Shown: positions 1-7,957 of the stretch, piece by piece
Numbering within the stretch: the first letter of the stretch is position 1
Layout of the letters: each line of letters begins with the position of its first letter
Origin: JAWUVP01 sp034112285
Lineage (GTDB): Bacteria > Pseudomonadota > Gammaproteobacteria > JABDGN01
Direction: 5' to 3'
Length of the DNA: 64,000 nucleotides
NCBI GenBank assembly: GCA_034112285.1
Contig: JAWUVP010000016.1
Location: 25,834-89,833, forward strand
Translations under genes and position numbers: made by a program
The notes under the pieces: generated by a model
Told to the model about the DNA's origin: nothing
What the model saw: the letters and a program-made list of their open reading frames with translations, nothing else
Database searches by the model: none

Positions 1-814
1 GTTGTACCAGCGCATCATAACGCGTGGTGAACAGTTGTTGGTAGGCCAAAATAGCTTGCTTGCCGTAACCATCAAATTCTAATTGTGCTTCACCATCAGT
101 GAAGTGAAATAAATTTTTCTTCGGCGCGGCGCGTTCAATAGGGTCGAAGGGCATGATGCACAGCACCGTGTTGTGTTGGCTTAGGCCTTGTATTAAGATT
201 TTATTTTCAGCATTCAATTGCATGCCATCGGTAATTAACACCACAATGCTGCCGGCATGAATGTTGCGCTGCAAGTTTTTTAAGCTGCGGGTTAATTGAT
301 TGTCGGTGCCGGCTTGTGTGCTGGCTTGGCTGACGGTGACAATGGCATCGAGAAATTGTAGCGCGGTTTTTCGCTGGCGCTTTGGCTTTATGGTTTGCAG
401 CTGCGTATCGGTAAACACCGTGCCGCCAATTTGATCGTTGTGTTGCAGGCTCGCCCAAGTAATGAGTGCGGCAATGCGGGCGGCGAGCACACTTTTGAAA
501 CAGTTGCGCGTGCCAAAGCGCATGCTGGCAGATTGATCGACCAAAACATAGACCGGACGTTCGCGCTCTTCTTGATAGACTTTGCTAAAGGGTTTACCGG
601 TGCGAGCGGTGAGGCGCCAGTTGATGTGACGCACGTCGTCACCCGCTTGGTAGGGGCGCACTTTGGCAAAATCCATCCCGCGACCTAGGTGGCTGGAAGT
701 TTTGGTGCCGCTTTGCTGCTGCGATGTTTTTAACGGTGAAAACAAGTGCAATTTACTCACGCTAAAGCGTAAGCCAATGAGTTCTGCTAAATCAACCGTC
801 ACGCCATTATTCAT
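1..814 (-). CDS. DUF58 domain protein, C-terminus cut by window edge
   Basis: Reading the minus strand from the ATG at 814 gives an open frame of 271 codons that runs off the left edge. The protein begins MNNGVTVDLAELIGLR and contains the DUF58 hallmark DDVRHINWRLTARTGKPF at about residues 59-76, followed by a von Willebrand A-like stretch (VYVLVDQSASMRFG, then IVVLITDGMQL). DUF58 proteins are usually partners of MoxR-type AAA ATPases in Bat-like operons. They are thought to act in envelope stress or metal-cofactor/complex assembly, but the exact role is unknown. The start lies 9 nt after the moxR stop and is preceded by GAGGTGAG, a good ribosome binding site, so the two are co-translated. 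The C-terminal part is not visible. Confidence 0.88.
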   Translation of the reverse strand, partial: MNNGVTVDLAELIGLRFSVSKLHLFSPLKTSQQQSGTKTSSHLGRGMDFAKVRPYQAGDDVRHINWRLTARTGKPFSKVYQEERERPVYVLVDQSASMRFGTRNCFKSVLAARIAALITWASLQHNDQIGGTVFTDTQLQTIKPKRQRKTALQFLDAIVTVSQASTQAGTDNQLTRSLKNLQRNIHAGSIVVLITDGMQLNAENKILIQGLSQHNTVLCIMPFDPIERAAPKKNLFHFTDGEAQLEFDGYGKQAILAYQQLFTTRYDALVQ

Positions 815-823
815 GCTCACCTC

Positions 824-1783
824 TTACGGTACGGCGACCAAGTTTAATATGTCATCAATCACGTCGTCGCTGCTCACACCTTGCGCCTGCGCTTCAAACG
901 ATAAAATCAAACGGTGACGTAAAACATCATGAATCACAGCATGAATATCGCTGGGGGCCACAAAATCTTTGCCGTGCAACCAAGCATGGGCACGGGCAGC
1001 GCGATCTAAGCCAATGGTGCCACGTGGGCTGGCGCCAAACTCAATTTTTTGCGCTAAGGCGCTTTGATATTTTTCGGGGTGGCGAGTCGCCATAACCAAT
1101 TGCACCAAATATTCTTCAACTTCATCGCTCATGTGCAATTGCAAAATGGCTGCTCGCATGGCGAATATGTCGGCTTGGCTTAGCTTAGGTACGGGGCCTA
1201 AATCGACTTGCTGGGCTTCTTGGCGGTTGAGTTGCAAAATGCGCTTTTCGGCCTCGGCATCGGGGTAACCAATTTTTACATACAGTAAAAAACGATCTAA
1301 TTGGGCTTCGGGCAGCGGATAAGTGCCCTCTTGTTCAATTGGGTTTTGTGTGGCCATGACCATAAATAATTTTGGCATGGGATAGGTGTGCATACCCACA
1401 CTAATTTGTTGCTCGGCCATCGCTTCTAGTAGGGCCGATTGCACTTTTGCCGGGGCGCGATTAATTTCGTCAGCGAGAATCACATTGTGAAACAGTGGCC
1501 CTTGTTGAAATTGAAAGCTGCCGTCTTGTGGGCGGAAAACATCACTGCCGGTTAAATCGGCGGGTAATAAATCGGGGGTGAATTGAATCCGTTGAAAATC
1601 ACCCTCAACACAACCCGCGAGGATTTTGATGGCTTTGGTTTTGGCAAGGCCTGGGGCACCTTCCACTAATAAGTGGCCGTTGGCGAGCAAGCCAATAAGT
1701 AAACGTTCGATTAGGATCTCTTGCCCGATAATATTTTGATTTAAGTAGGTTTTTATGATGGTTAGCTTTTGGTTAAGAGACAT
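824..1783 (-). CDS. MoxR-family AAA+ ATPase
   Basis: A 319-residue protein with Walker A GAPGLAKT at residues 42-49, Walker B VILADEI at 101-107 and the sensor-1 stretch ATQNPIEQEG near 143-152. All are typical of the MoxR/RavA-like AAA+ family, and the length is normal (about 310-340). These ATPases act as chaperones that assemble or remodel partner proteins, and the usual partner is a DUF58/VWA protein like the one encoded directly downstream. An AAGGATCC element just upstream of the ATG serves as ribosome binding site. The specific client is not known. Confidence 0.93.
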   Translation of the reverse strand: MSLNQKLTIIKTYLNQNIIGQEILIERLLIGLLANGHLLVEGAPGLAKTKAIKILAGCVEGDFQRIQFTPDLLPADLTGSDVFRPQDGSFQFQQGPLFHNVILADEINRAPAKVQSALLEAMAEQQISVGMHTYPMPKLFMVMATQNPIEQEGTYPLPEAQLDRFLLYVKIGYPDAEAEKRILQLNRQEAQQVDLGPVPKLSQADIFAMRAAILQLHMSDEVEEYLVQLVMATRHPEKYQSALAQKIEFGASPRGTIGLDRAARAHAWLHGKDFVAPSDIHAVIHDVLRHRLILSFEAQAQGVSSDDVIDDILNLVAVP

Positions 1784-2095
1784 AAAGGATCCTTTTTTAT
1801 CTGTTGGTTGACGATATTTTAATGATGTGTAGGAATTTGTCTAGGGTTTTGGAGTAGCTTTACAACAATTTGTAGCCGTGTAGAAGGGCCGCACCTGTGC
1901 AGGCGTGATGAATGCTGCTTTTACGAGAATCGACATGAAAATGTTTATCAGCATTAATGCTGCCTTAACGTGCCCCACATTATAATAAGGCCATTCCCTC
2001 ATAGCCCTTTCAGTAACCGACGACTTGAACCTGGTGCTGATTAAGACAATCTGTTTTATTTTACATTAATTTAATGTCAGACTTCAAAAAGACAC
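1784..2095. other. Intergenic region without a supported gene
   Basis: These 312 bases separate moxR (transcribed leftward, starting at 1783) from the 3' end of the dehydrogenase gene. They should hold the promoter of the moxR-DUF58 pair. Apart from the AAAGGATCCTTT palindrome at the moxR ribosome binding site I see no ORF with coding character, no tRNA and no clear terminator. Confidence 0.5.
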
Positions 2096-2899
2096 TCACT
2101 TCTTGCTCGCAAATAACCCCTTGGGTGCCTCGCCAGGTTTATGGACATGGTTGGCCCCTGCTTGCGAAGTAGGCATGACCACCATTTGTGACACGTCAAC
2201 ATGCTCTGGTCGGCTGGCGCAGTAGACGACTGCGTCGGCGATGTCGTCGGGTTGTAGTGGAGTGACGCTGTTGTAGAATTCGTCGGCGCGCTGTTTGTCG
2301 TTCCAGCGCACTTCGCTAAATTCAGTGGCGACTAAGCCTGGGGCAACATCGCTGACGCGTATGTTTTGGCCCAGTAAATCGATATGCATGGATTTGCTGA
2401 TGGCGCGCAAGGCGTGTTTGGTGGCACAATAAACATTGCCGCCATGGTAGTGTTCGTAGCCAGCGATGGAGCTGATATTGATAATGTGGCCACGACCGCG
2501 TTCGAGCATGCCGCTGACCACGGCTCGCGAAACGTATAACACGCCTTTGATGTTGGTGTCGATCATCACGTCCCAATCATCGGGCTCTGCTTCTTGAAAA
2601 ACATCACTGCTCAATGCTAGCCCGGCATTGTTTACCAACACGTCAATGGCTTGCCATTGTTTGGGTAAGTTGTTGATGCAAGCTTTCACGGCTTGTTTGT
2701 CTTGCACATCGAGCTCTACAGCGAGGGTGTCGACTTTATAAGTTTCTTGTAGTTGCACGGCTAAGGCTTCAATGCGTGCTTTACGGCGTGCGGTTAGAAT
2801 CACCTTGGCGCCTGCCGAGGCAAATTGCTCGGCGCAGGCTTTGCCAATGCCGCTGGAGGCGCCGGTGATGAAAATGATTTTTTGTTTTAAACGTTGCAT
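2096..2899 (-). CDS. Short-chain dehydrogenase/reductase (YdfG-like SDR)
   Basis: A 267-residue classical SDR. It has the NAD(P)-binding motif TGASSGIG at residues 12-19, NNAG at 90-93, and the catalytic set Asn116, Ser143 (ISSIAG), Tyr157 and Lys161 (YCATK). Arg residues just after the second strand (TARRK) suggest a preference for NADPH. The overall pattern resembles YdfG-type 3-hydroxy acid/serine dehydrogenases, but substrate cannot be read from sequence. The C-terminal tail is about 20 residues longer than in YdfG. AGGAG precedes the start. The upstream unknown gene ends only 9 nt away, so co-transcription is possible. Confidence 0.9.
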   Translation of the reverse strand: MQRLKQKIIFITGASSGIGKACAEQFASAGAKVILTARRKARIEALAVQLQETYKVDTLAVELDVQDKQAVKACINNLPKQWQAIDVLVNNAGLALSSDVFQEAEPDDWDVMIDTNIKGVLYVSRAVVSGMLERGRGHIINISSIAGYEHYHGGNVYCATKHALRAISKSMHIDLLGQNIRVSDVAPGLVATEFSEVRWNDKQRADEFYNSVTPLQPDDIADAVVYCASRPEHVDVSQMVVMPTSQAGANHVHKPGEAPKGLFASKK

Positions 2900-2908
2900 A
2901 ATGAACTC

Positions 2909-4063
2909 CTATAAAGCTCTATCCATGATAGTACTATCGTAGCACAGGGGCCTTTCTTCTACAAAGGGATCCACGCCGGACTCACCGCCATAAACCTCAC
3001 CCCAAAGACTCTGCCTAGAAAAATTTCCCGGGTAATCGTATAACAAGGTTACCGCGGGTAAATATTCATCATAGCTATGTGTACCGCCTAAAGATGATAG
3101 CTTATATTGTTTTGCTATAGTGTTATTTAAAAAAGGTAGGGTAAAGTGAATTCTTGGCTTGCTTGCTTGAACACATTCGTAAAAATTTTTTTTCACGTCA
3201 TCAAACCAAATTTTGAAATTAAGTTTTTTATATTCATTATGCGTTCTCTCGGTCATTCGACTGCCCAGTCGCAACCAGATGGTTTTCACTTGCAAGTTGT
3301 GTTTTAGCAACGTTTTAAAAACCAGGGTTGAAACGCTCAGCATTTCAACCCTCGCACTGGTTAACTCAATAATAACCCGGTGATGTAAATGTATCGAGCC
3401 AATACTCTCAGAATAATTTCTCAAGGTTAGTCCCGCTAAATCTTGTATCAAGCCAATGCCAAACTCAATTATTGGGTGACGCTGTAGTTGCTGGTAATGT
3501 TGTTCGTTAAGCAGTGCATACTGTGTATCTTTAATATCTGTACTAATATAAATACAATTCAAACCTAGCAATATGACTTGTTTGTATACGCTTAGACTTT
3601 TTGCGAAATCATGCTGAACCTTCACCCCCACAAAACGCACAATCACACGCAGCCCGGTGAAATACGTAAGAAAAGCAGTAACGGCTTTGCTTTGAAGCAA
3701 AGGTAATGTTTCCAAAGACAATATGGATTGAGCATCAAGTAAGGTGGTATACGGAAACAACCCTGGAATTATTTTGTAAGGCTGTATTACCTGGCCTGAT
3801 TCGGCCCCGTAGAATGCGATCATTTTAACGTTGTATGAATTCAGGCTTTCTACTAAAACACGCTTGAATAATGCTTGCAGAGTCGTTTTGGCTTCAATTA
3901 AAAAATAAAGCGCTATGGGGGTTTTATTTATTTTTGAGATAATCCTATCGGCGTCTCGCCAAGCTTCATAGGTGTAGAGTTCCCGCTCCACTTCATAACG
4001 TATTTTAGTAAACACATTCAACTGGCCGGAAGGCAACAGTGAAACAAATATTTTTCTCATCAA
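2909..4063 (-). CDS. Uncharacterised protein, paralogue of the next gene
   Basis: A 384-residue protein of no family I recognise. It has no signal peptide, no obvious transmembrane segment and no catalytic motif that I can name. It is clearly related to the neighbouring 433-residue protein. Shared blocks in the same order are PIALYFL/PLGLYFL, AFYGA, PYKIIPGLF/PYKTIPGLF, LPLL, RFVGV/RFLGV, LGLNCIY/LGLNCVY, IIEFGIG/IIEFGFG, KTIWLRL/HTVWLRL, DEYLPAVT/DEYLSAVT and a C-terminal VDPF. The base composition is visibly more AT-rich than the flanking housekeeping genes. Either of two adjacent Met codons could be the start. The function is unknown; a secreted effector is one possibility but nothing in the sequence proves it. 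Confidence 0.75.
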   Translation of the reverse strand: MMRKIFVSLLPSGQLNVFTKIRYEVERELYTYEAWRDADRIISKINKTPIALYFLIEAKTTLQALFKRVLVESLNSYNVKMIAFYGAESGQVIQPYKIIPGLFPYTTLLDAQSILSLETLPLLQSKAVTAFLTYFTGLRVIVRFVGVKVQHDFAKSLSVYKQVILLGLNCIYISTDIKDTQYALLNEQHYQQLQRHPIIEFGIGLIQDLAGLTLRNYSESIGSIHLHHRVIIELTSARVEMLSVSTLVFKTLLKHNLQVKTIWLRLGSRMTERTHNEYKKLNFKIWFDDVKKNFYECVQASKPRIHFTLPFLNNTIAKQYKLSSLGGTHSYDEYLPAVTLLYDYPGNFSRQSLWGEVYGGESGVDPFVEERPLCYDSTIMDRAL

Positions 4064-4202
4064 TTTTTCTAGGAATTATCTTGTCGCAACATTAACATAG
4101 CGTTTATAAATTAACAACGCCCGTATTTAATGCATGCCAAGTACATAAAAAAAATTTATTCGCTATAAGTATTGCGTGAAATTTTCAATTGATTGTTATA
4201 GG

Positions 4203-5504
4203 CTATAAATCACTGTTGCCAATTCCATTAAAATTACCGTCAAAGGTACTGTCATCACTAGCCCAGAAAAATTTGCGCGCCTGTTCTGCATTAACAGAAT
4301 CAAAAGGGTCGACCACTTTACACGTCGGATATCTATCTCGAAACAATAAAGCCTTCGGCTTTCCCGGATCATTCGTATGAGTTACAGCCGATAAATATTC
4401 ATCAAAAACAAGATCCGGTTCGTAACGCTCATCATCATTTTTGCGGCGATAACGAAAGACTTCTAAATACCTTTCACCCAACGCTAAAGAAATATAAGGA
4501 GGCGTAAGGCACATACGGATCAAAGAAGAGTTTATCTTGACTACAGACGACTTTAGCTCCACTAAAGTACTCTCAGAACAAAGTTTCTTAAAACGTTTGT
4601 TCGCCATGAAATCTATTTTAGCATTCAACCTTAGCCAAACAGTATGTACTGGTGAGCCCTTAGCCAACAATATTTTAAACAAACGCACATATTTATGTAA
4701 ATCGAGCGCCATCGATAGCATACTGTTTTCTGTGCAAAAAAAGGGAAATTCAAGAATTAGAACACCACCCAACAAATTGACTATAGTCCCTTCGATACTT
4801 TTAGCATAGGCCTCAAACTTTGGGTTCTTAAAATGCTTACTTTCTATTACCGGTCCGAATCCAAATTCAATTATTTTATGATCCCACTGCTGTAGAGTCT
4901 TGTAGTCATTTTCATCAAATATCCCTGCAGGTGTTTCCTTACTTATAAATACCTTATAAACACAGTTGAGACCCAACCTTAATGCTGAACGCCTCGCACC
5001 TAAATCTTGAATGAGTTTCTGGGTAACAATAACCCCTAAAAAACGCAGTATCAATTCACTATGAAAGAACTTAAACAAAAGCATGATAGTAGCATCCGTC
5101 AATAAAGGTAAATCTGCAATATTTAAAATTTCGGTTGACTCAAAATGAAGCGACTTTTCAAACAAACCTGGAATAGTTTTGTATGGCACTAGCGCATATA
5201 GGCTGCCTAGCATTTCGTCAGCCCCTCCACACTCTATTTCTTGGATTGCAGCACCATAAAAAGCCAGTAAAATTACGTTAAATTTAAACCATTCTCCGCT
5301 TTGTAACAACTCAGCCAATCCCACTTGGTCTATATTCGCGCCCAGTAAAAAATAAAGCCCCAGAGGTTCGCGCATTATTTTGGCTTTAGCCATTGACTCC
5401 AGTGACCATGGCTCATAGTCAACCTTAGATCCAGGCATTGTCGTTATCCGAGTAAATATTTTGATTTCACCCCCGACGGCTTTTGCTATAAACAATTTTT
5501 TCAT
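4203..5504 (-). CDS. Uncharacterised protein, paralogue of the previous gene
   Basis: A 433-residue protein collinear with the 384-residue product of the downstream gene (shared blocks are listed there). It has extra insertions near residues 95-110 and 330-370 and a longer C-terminal tail (after VDPF) that is rich in Asp, Asn, Phe and Gly. The N-terminus MKKLFIAKAVGGEIKIFTR matches the paralogue's start, so the start at 5504 is well supported; GGTGTGATGA lies just upstream. No membrane segments or known domain can be seen. The AT-rich composition again differs from the neighbours. The two genes are separated by about 140 nt and lie in the same direction, consistent with tandem duplication followed by long divergence. 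Confidence 0.75.
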   Translation of the reverse strand: MKKLFIAKAVGGEIKIFTRITTMPGSKVDYEPWSLESMAKAKIMREPLGLYFLLGANIDQVGLAELLQSGEWFKFNVILLAFYGAAIQEIECGGADEMLGSLYALVPYKTIPGLFEKSLHFESTEILNIADLPLLTDATIMLLFKFFHSELILRFLGVIVTQKLIQDLGARRSALRLGLNCVYKVFISKETPAGIFDENDYKTLQQWDHKIIEFGFGPVIESKHFKNPKFEAYAKSIEGTIVNLLGGVLILEFPFFCTENSMLSMALDLHKYVRLFKILLAKGSPVHTVWLRLNAKIDFMANKRFKKLCSESTLVELKSSVVKINSSLIRMCLTPPYISLALGERYLEVFRYRRKNDDERYEPDLVFDEYLSAVTHTNDPGKPKALLFRDRYPTCKVVDPFDSVNAEQARKFFWASDDSTFDGNFNGIGNSDL

Positions 5505-5555
5505 TCATCACACCTTTTATTATTGGTATTTAAATTTATAAAAAATAACGAGCAC

Positions 5556-6290
5556 CTAGGCTTCGCGGCTAAGCTTCTTGGCTTGCTTTTTAGATAACAA
5601 TTTTTGATTCGTGGAGTATAGCCCTGTTAACATGGTTTTGCCCAGCACATGGCTTTTCATCGCTTGTATCACTTCTAGGCCGGTAAAGTTACCGTCATGA
5701 CGCAAATGTAAGCTGGGCACATTAAGGGCGTAGAGTGTAAATTGGTAGCGGTGTTTTTTCATGTCGTTGAAAGGCGGGCATGGGCCGTCGTAGTCACCAA
5801 ATTGTATTGATGTTTTGTAGCTGCCTAGACTTTCTAAACTTTCTTTGTTCATGTAGCTAACAATATTTTTGCCGGTGATGCCGTAATGAGTTTGGCCGAT
5901 GGGTTTACCGCTAGGTTGGTAACCAGTTGAGCCGGCGCCTTGTGGTAGGCCGGTTAATGTGGTTGAAATATCAATCAGCACCCAATGGTAGACCGTTTGG
6001 CGTGGGCTGTATTTTTTAATCCATTGGTCTTTTATATTGGTGTGTAGCGATTGTGGTGCATCGGGGTCGGCCACCAGTAGCGTGAGGGATTTTGTACCGA
6101 ATGGGAGGTGCTGCCAATTTAACGCAGGGCTAATATCTGCGGCCAGGCGACGTTTGTTGGCGCCATCGGCTTGGCACAGCGCGTATTGTACTGGAATAAG
6201 CGTGTGAGGTTTGAAGGCAGGCGAGGTAATGCTGAGGGCTTGCAGGCTGGTGTAAATTAAAATAAGGGGGAGAAGTAAGCATTTTTTCAT
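5556..6290 (-). CDS. YbhB/YbcL-family (PEBP/Raf kinase inhibitor-like) exported protein
   Basis: A 244-residue protein starting with a signal peptide (MKKCLLLPLILIYTSLQALS). The body is of the bacterial phosphatidylethanolamine-binding-protein type: SPALNWQHLPFGTKSLTLLVADPDAP (DPDAP motif near residues 74-78), YHWVLIDI, then GDYDGPCPP and HRYQFTLYAL. These are the standard YbhB/YbcL ligand-pocket segments. The family is usually 150-190 residues; here an insertion between the motifs and a C-terminal Lys-rich tail make it longer. The role in bacteria is poorly defined. Export to the periplasm is predicted from the signal peptide. Confidence 0.88.
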   Translation of the reverse strand: MKKCLLLPLILIYTSLQALSITSPAFKPHTLIPVQYALCQADGANKRRLAADISPALNWQHLPFGTKSLTLLVADPDAPQSLHTNIKDQWIKKYSPRQTVYHWVLIDISTTLTGLPQGAGSTGYQPSGKPIGQTHYGITGKNIVSYMNKESLESLGSYKTSIQFGDYDGPCPPFNDMKKHRYQFTLYALNVPSLHLRHDGNFTGLEVIQAMKSHVLGKTMLTGLYSTNQKLLSKKQAKKLSREA

Positions 6291-6349
6291 GGGATAATTT
6301 CTCTTAAATAGTATAGGTTGTTCGTTGTGTTGTGGCTCTCACCCTTACT

Positions 6350-7162
6350 TTATAAAATGGTAACAACTTGTTCTTGTTTGCCTTCTTCTAGCGGAGACTT
6401 TTGCTTGCTTGGCGTGAATACACAGCGAAAAGTTGAGCCCAGTCCAGCTTCGCTTTCAATTTCTAAGCTACCGTGGTGGCGTATTAAAACGTGCTTACAG
6501 ATGGCCAAGCCTAAGCCTGTGCCGCCACTGTTGCGCGAGCGACCTTTGTCTACGCGGTAGAAGCGTTCGGTTAAGCGCGGAATATATTTTGCTTCAATGC
6601 CAATACCGGTGTCTTGCACGCAAAATATTTTTTGCTCGCCTTCTTGATACCAGCGCACCGTGATGGTGCCCGCATCCGGCGTGTATTTAATGGCATTGAA
6701 AATAATATTGGAAAATAAGCTGTGCAGCTCGCTTTGTTCACCGGCCAGTAATACTTGTGCTTGAATATCTAACGCCAGCACTTGAGACTTTTCTTGCAAC
6801 AAAGCTTCGGCGCTTTGCAATATGGTATTAATGAGGGCGTTGATATCAACCCACTCTTCGCTAACCGGCAAGGGCTTATGTGTTTCTATATCTGAGAGGG
6901 CGAGCAAGTCTTCGATGATGTTTTGCATGCGCGTGGCTTGGTGTTGCATTTTGGCCAAGATTTTTGTGGGCAGGTCTGGATTGTCTGTGGCTTGATCTTG
7001 TAGCGCTTCGATGTAGCCGGTCATCACGGTTAAAGGTGTGCGCAGCTCATGTGAGACATTGGCGACAAAATCTTTGCGCATGCGTTCGAGCAAATCAATA
7101 TGCTCCACAATTTCTGGCGGCAGTTGGTTTACAATTTCTTGGTCGAGTTGGTCGGTGTTCAT
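6350..7162 (-). CDS. phoR: Phosphate-type sensor histidine kinase lacking membrane and PAS region
   Basis: A 270-residue kinase core. It contains the dimerisation/phosphotransfer box FVANVSHELRTPLTV with His38, the N box around Asn156 (FNAIKYTP), DTGIG at 184-188, the F box ERFYRVD at 199-205 and GGTGLGLA at 213-220. The sequence is PhoR-like, but PhoR is normally about 430 residues with two N-terminal membrane helices and a PAS domain; both are absent here. The start is fixed by an ATGA overlap with the phoB stop, so no upstream coding sequence has been missed. The kinase should be cytosolic unless held by a partner such as the Pst transporter. It co-transcribes with phoB and would phosphorylate PhoB. 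Confidence 0.9.
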   Translation of the reverse strand: MNTDQLDQEIVNQLPPEIVEHIDLLERMRKDFVANVSHELRTPLTVMTGYIEALQDQATDNPDLPTKILAKMQHQATRMQNIIEDLLALSDIETHKPLPVSEEWVDINALINTILQSAEALLQEKSQVLALDIQAQVLLAGEQSELHSLFSNIIFNAIKYTPDAGTITVRWYQEGEQKIFCVQDTGIGIEAKYIPRLTERFYRVDKGRSRNSGGTGLGLAICKHVLIRHHGSLEIESEAGLGSTFRCVFTPSKQKSPLEEGKQEQVVTIL

Positions 7163-7863
7163 AATTTTGTTACCAGTTTATAACCGTGGCCACGTACGGT
7201 TTGTAGGTGTGTATCGTAGGCGTAGGGTTTAAGGGCATCGCGTAAACGTTTTAGTTGTCTATCTATAGATCGCTCATCAATCACTTCGCCATGTGTAGCG
7301 AGGCCATCCACCAATTGTTGGCGGGTGTGAACTTTATCACTATGCGTGGAAAAAAAATGCAGCAGGTTAAATTGTTTTGCGGTTAAGCTAACGGCTTCAC
7401 CCCCAATCCTCACTGAGCGATTATCGAAATCAATGTGTAAGTCGGCAAAGCCTGGCGTGGCCTCGGCGCCTGGTGTACGACGTAGTACGGCGCGAATTCG
7501 CGCTGCCAACTCGCGTGGGGAAAAGGGTTTGGTCACGTAATCATCGGCTTGGGCTTCGTCTAGGCCGCGAACTTTGTCTTTTTCTTCGGCTTTGGCCGTT
7601 AGCATAATAATGGGAATGTCTTTGGTGCTGGGCTGGCTATGTAGCTGCTTGGCGTATTCCACGCCGCTTTGCTCGGGGAGCATCCAGTCTAATAAAATCA
7701 AATCGGGGTGTTGTTTGGCTAGGAAAGCATCCGCTGCGGCGCAGTCTGCCGCGCCTTTTACGCGAATTTGATACTTCTCAAGACTAAACTCCACCATATC
7801 TCGAATGGCTTCTTCGTCGTCAATGATTAATATATGCGCTTTTTTGTGCAAATGCGCCTCCAT
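7159..7863 (-). CDS. phoB: Phosphate regulon response regulator
   Basis: An OmpR/PhoB-class regulator with a receiver domain (acidic pair Asp15/Asp16, phosphoacceptor Asp59 in LLDWMLP, conserved Lys in YVTKPF) and a C-terminal winged helix from about residue 135 (SLTAKQFNLLHFF, then RTVRGHGYKL). It gives 234 residues from the ATG at 7863; a TTG at 7884 in the same frame would add seven residues, and neither has a strong ribosome binding site. The identification as PhoB rests on position: it overlaps phoR by 4 nt and lies divergent from pstC, whose promoter carries a Pho box. A perfect TATAAT on the minus strand at 7918-7923 is a likely -10 element for phoB. Confidence 0.9.
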   Translation of the reverse strand: MEAHLHKKAHILIIDDEEAIRDMVEFSLEKYQIRVKGAADCAAADAFLAKQHPDLILLDWMLPEQSGVEYAKQLHSQPSTKDIPIIMLTAKAEEKDKVRGLDEAQADDYVTKPFSPRELAARIRAVLRRTPGAEATPGFADLHIDFDNRSVRIGGEAVSLTAKQFNLLHFFSTHSDKVHTRQQLVDGLATHGEVIDERSIDRQLKRLRDALKPYAYDTHLQTVRGHGYKLVTKL

Positions 7864-7888
7864 TGGGGCTAATTTCAAAGACAAAAAA

Positions 7889-7922
7889 ATGTCTTTGATT
7901 TGTCTTCAGAACTGGCTATTAT
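7889..7922 (+). promoter_or_regulatory. Pho box and promoter of pstCAB
   Basis: Two seven-base half-sites ATGTCTT (7889-7895) and TTGTCTT (7900-7906) are separated by 4 nt, giving the 11-nt period of the PhoB binding site CTGTCAT-N4-CTGTCAC. A -10 hexamer TATTAT follows at 7917-7922, 10 nt after the box, which is the class arrangement in which the Pho box replaces the -35 element. This places transcription start near 7929 and excludes the in-frame upstream Met codons at 7805 and 7889 as pstC starts. On the other strand a TATAAT for phoB overlaps the same -10. Confidence 0.75.
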
Positions 7923-7957
7923 ACCCATCCTTAGCGAAAGTGGTATCTCTTGGAACT

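Noticed and set aside
388..669. Minus-strand ORF of 93 codons
   Set aside because: It lies inside the DUF58 gene in another frame and has the composition of an antisense or shifted reading; the DUF58 frame carries the conserved motifs.
7805..7957. N-terminal extension of PstC from upstream Met codons
   Set aside because: The extension would be translated from DNA that forms the Pho box and -10 element, so it precedes the transcription start.
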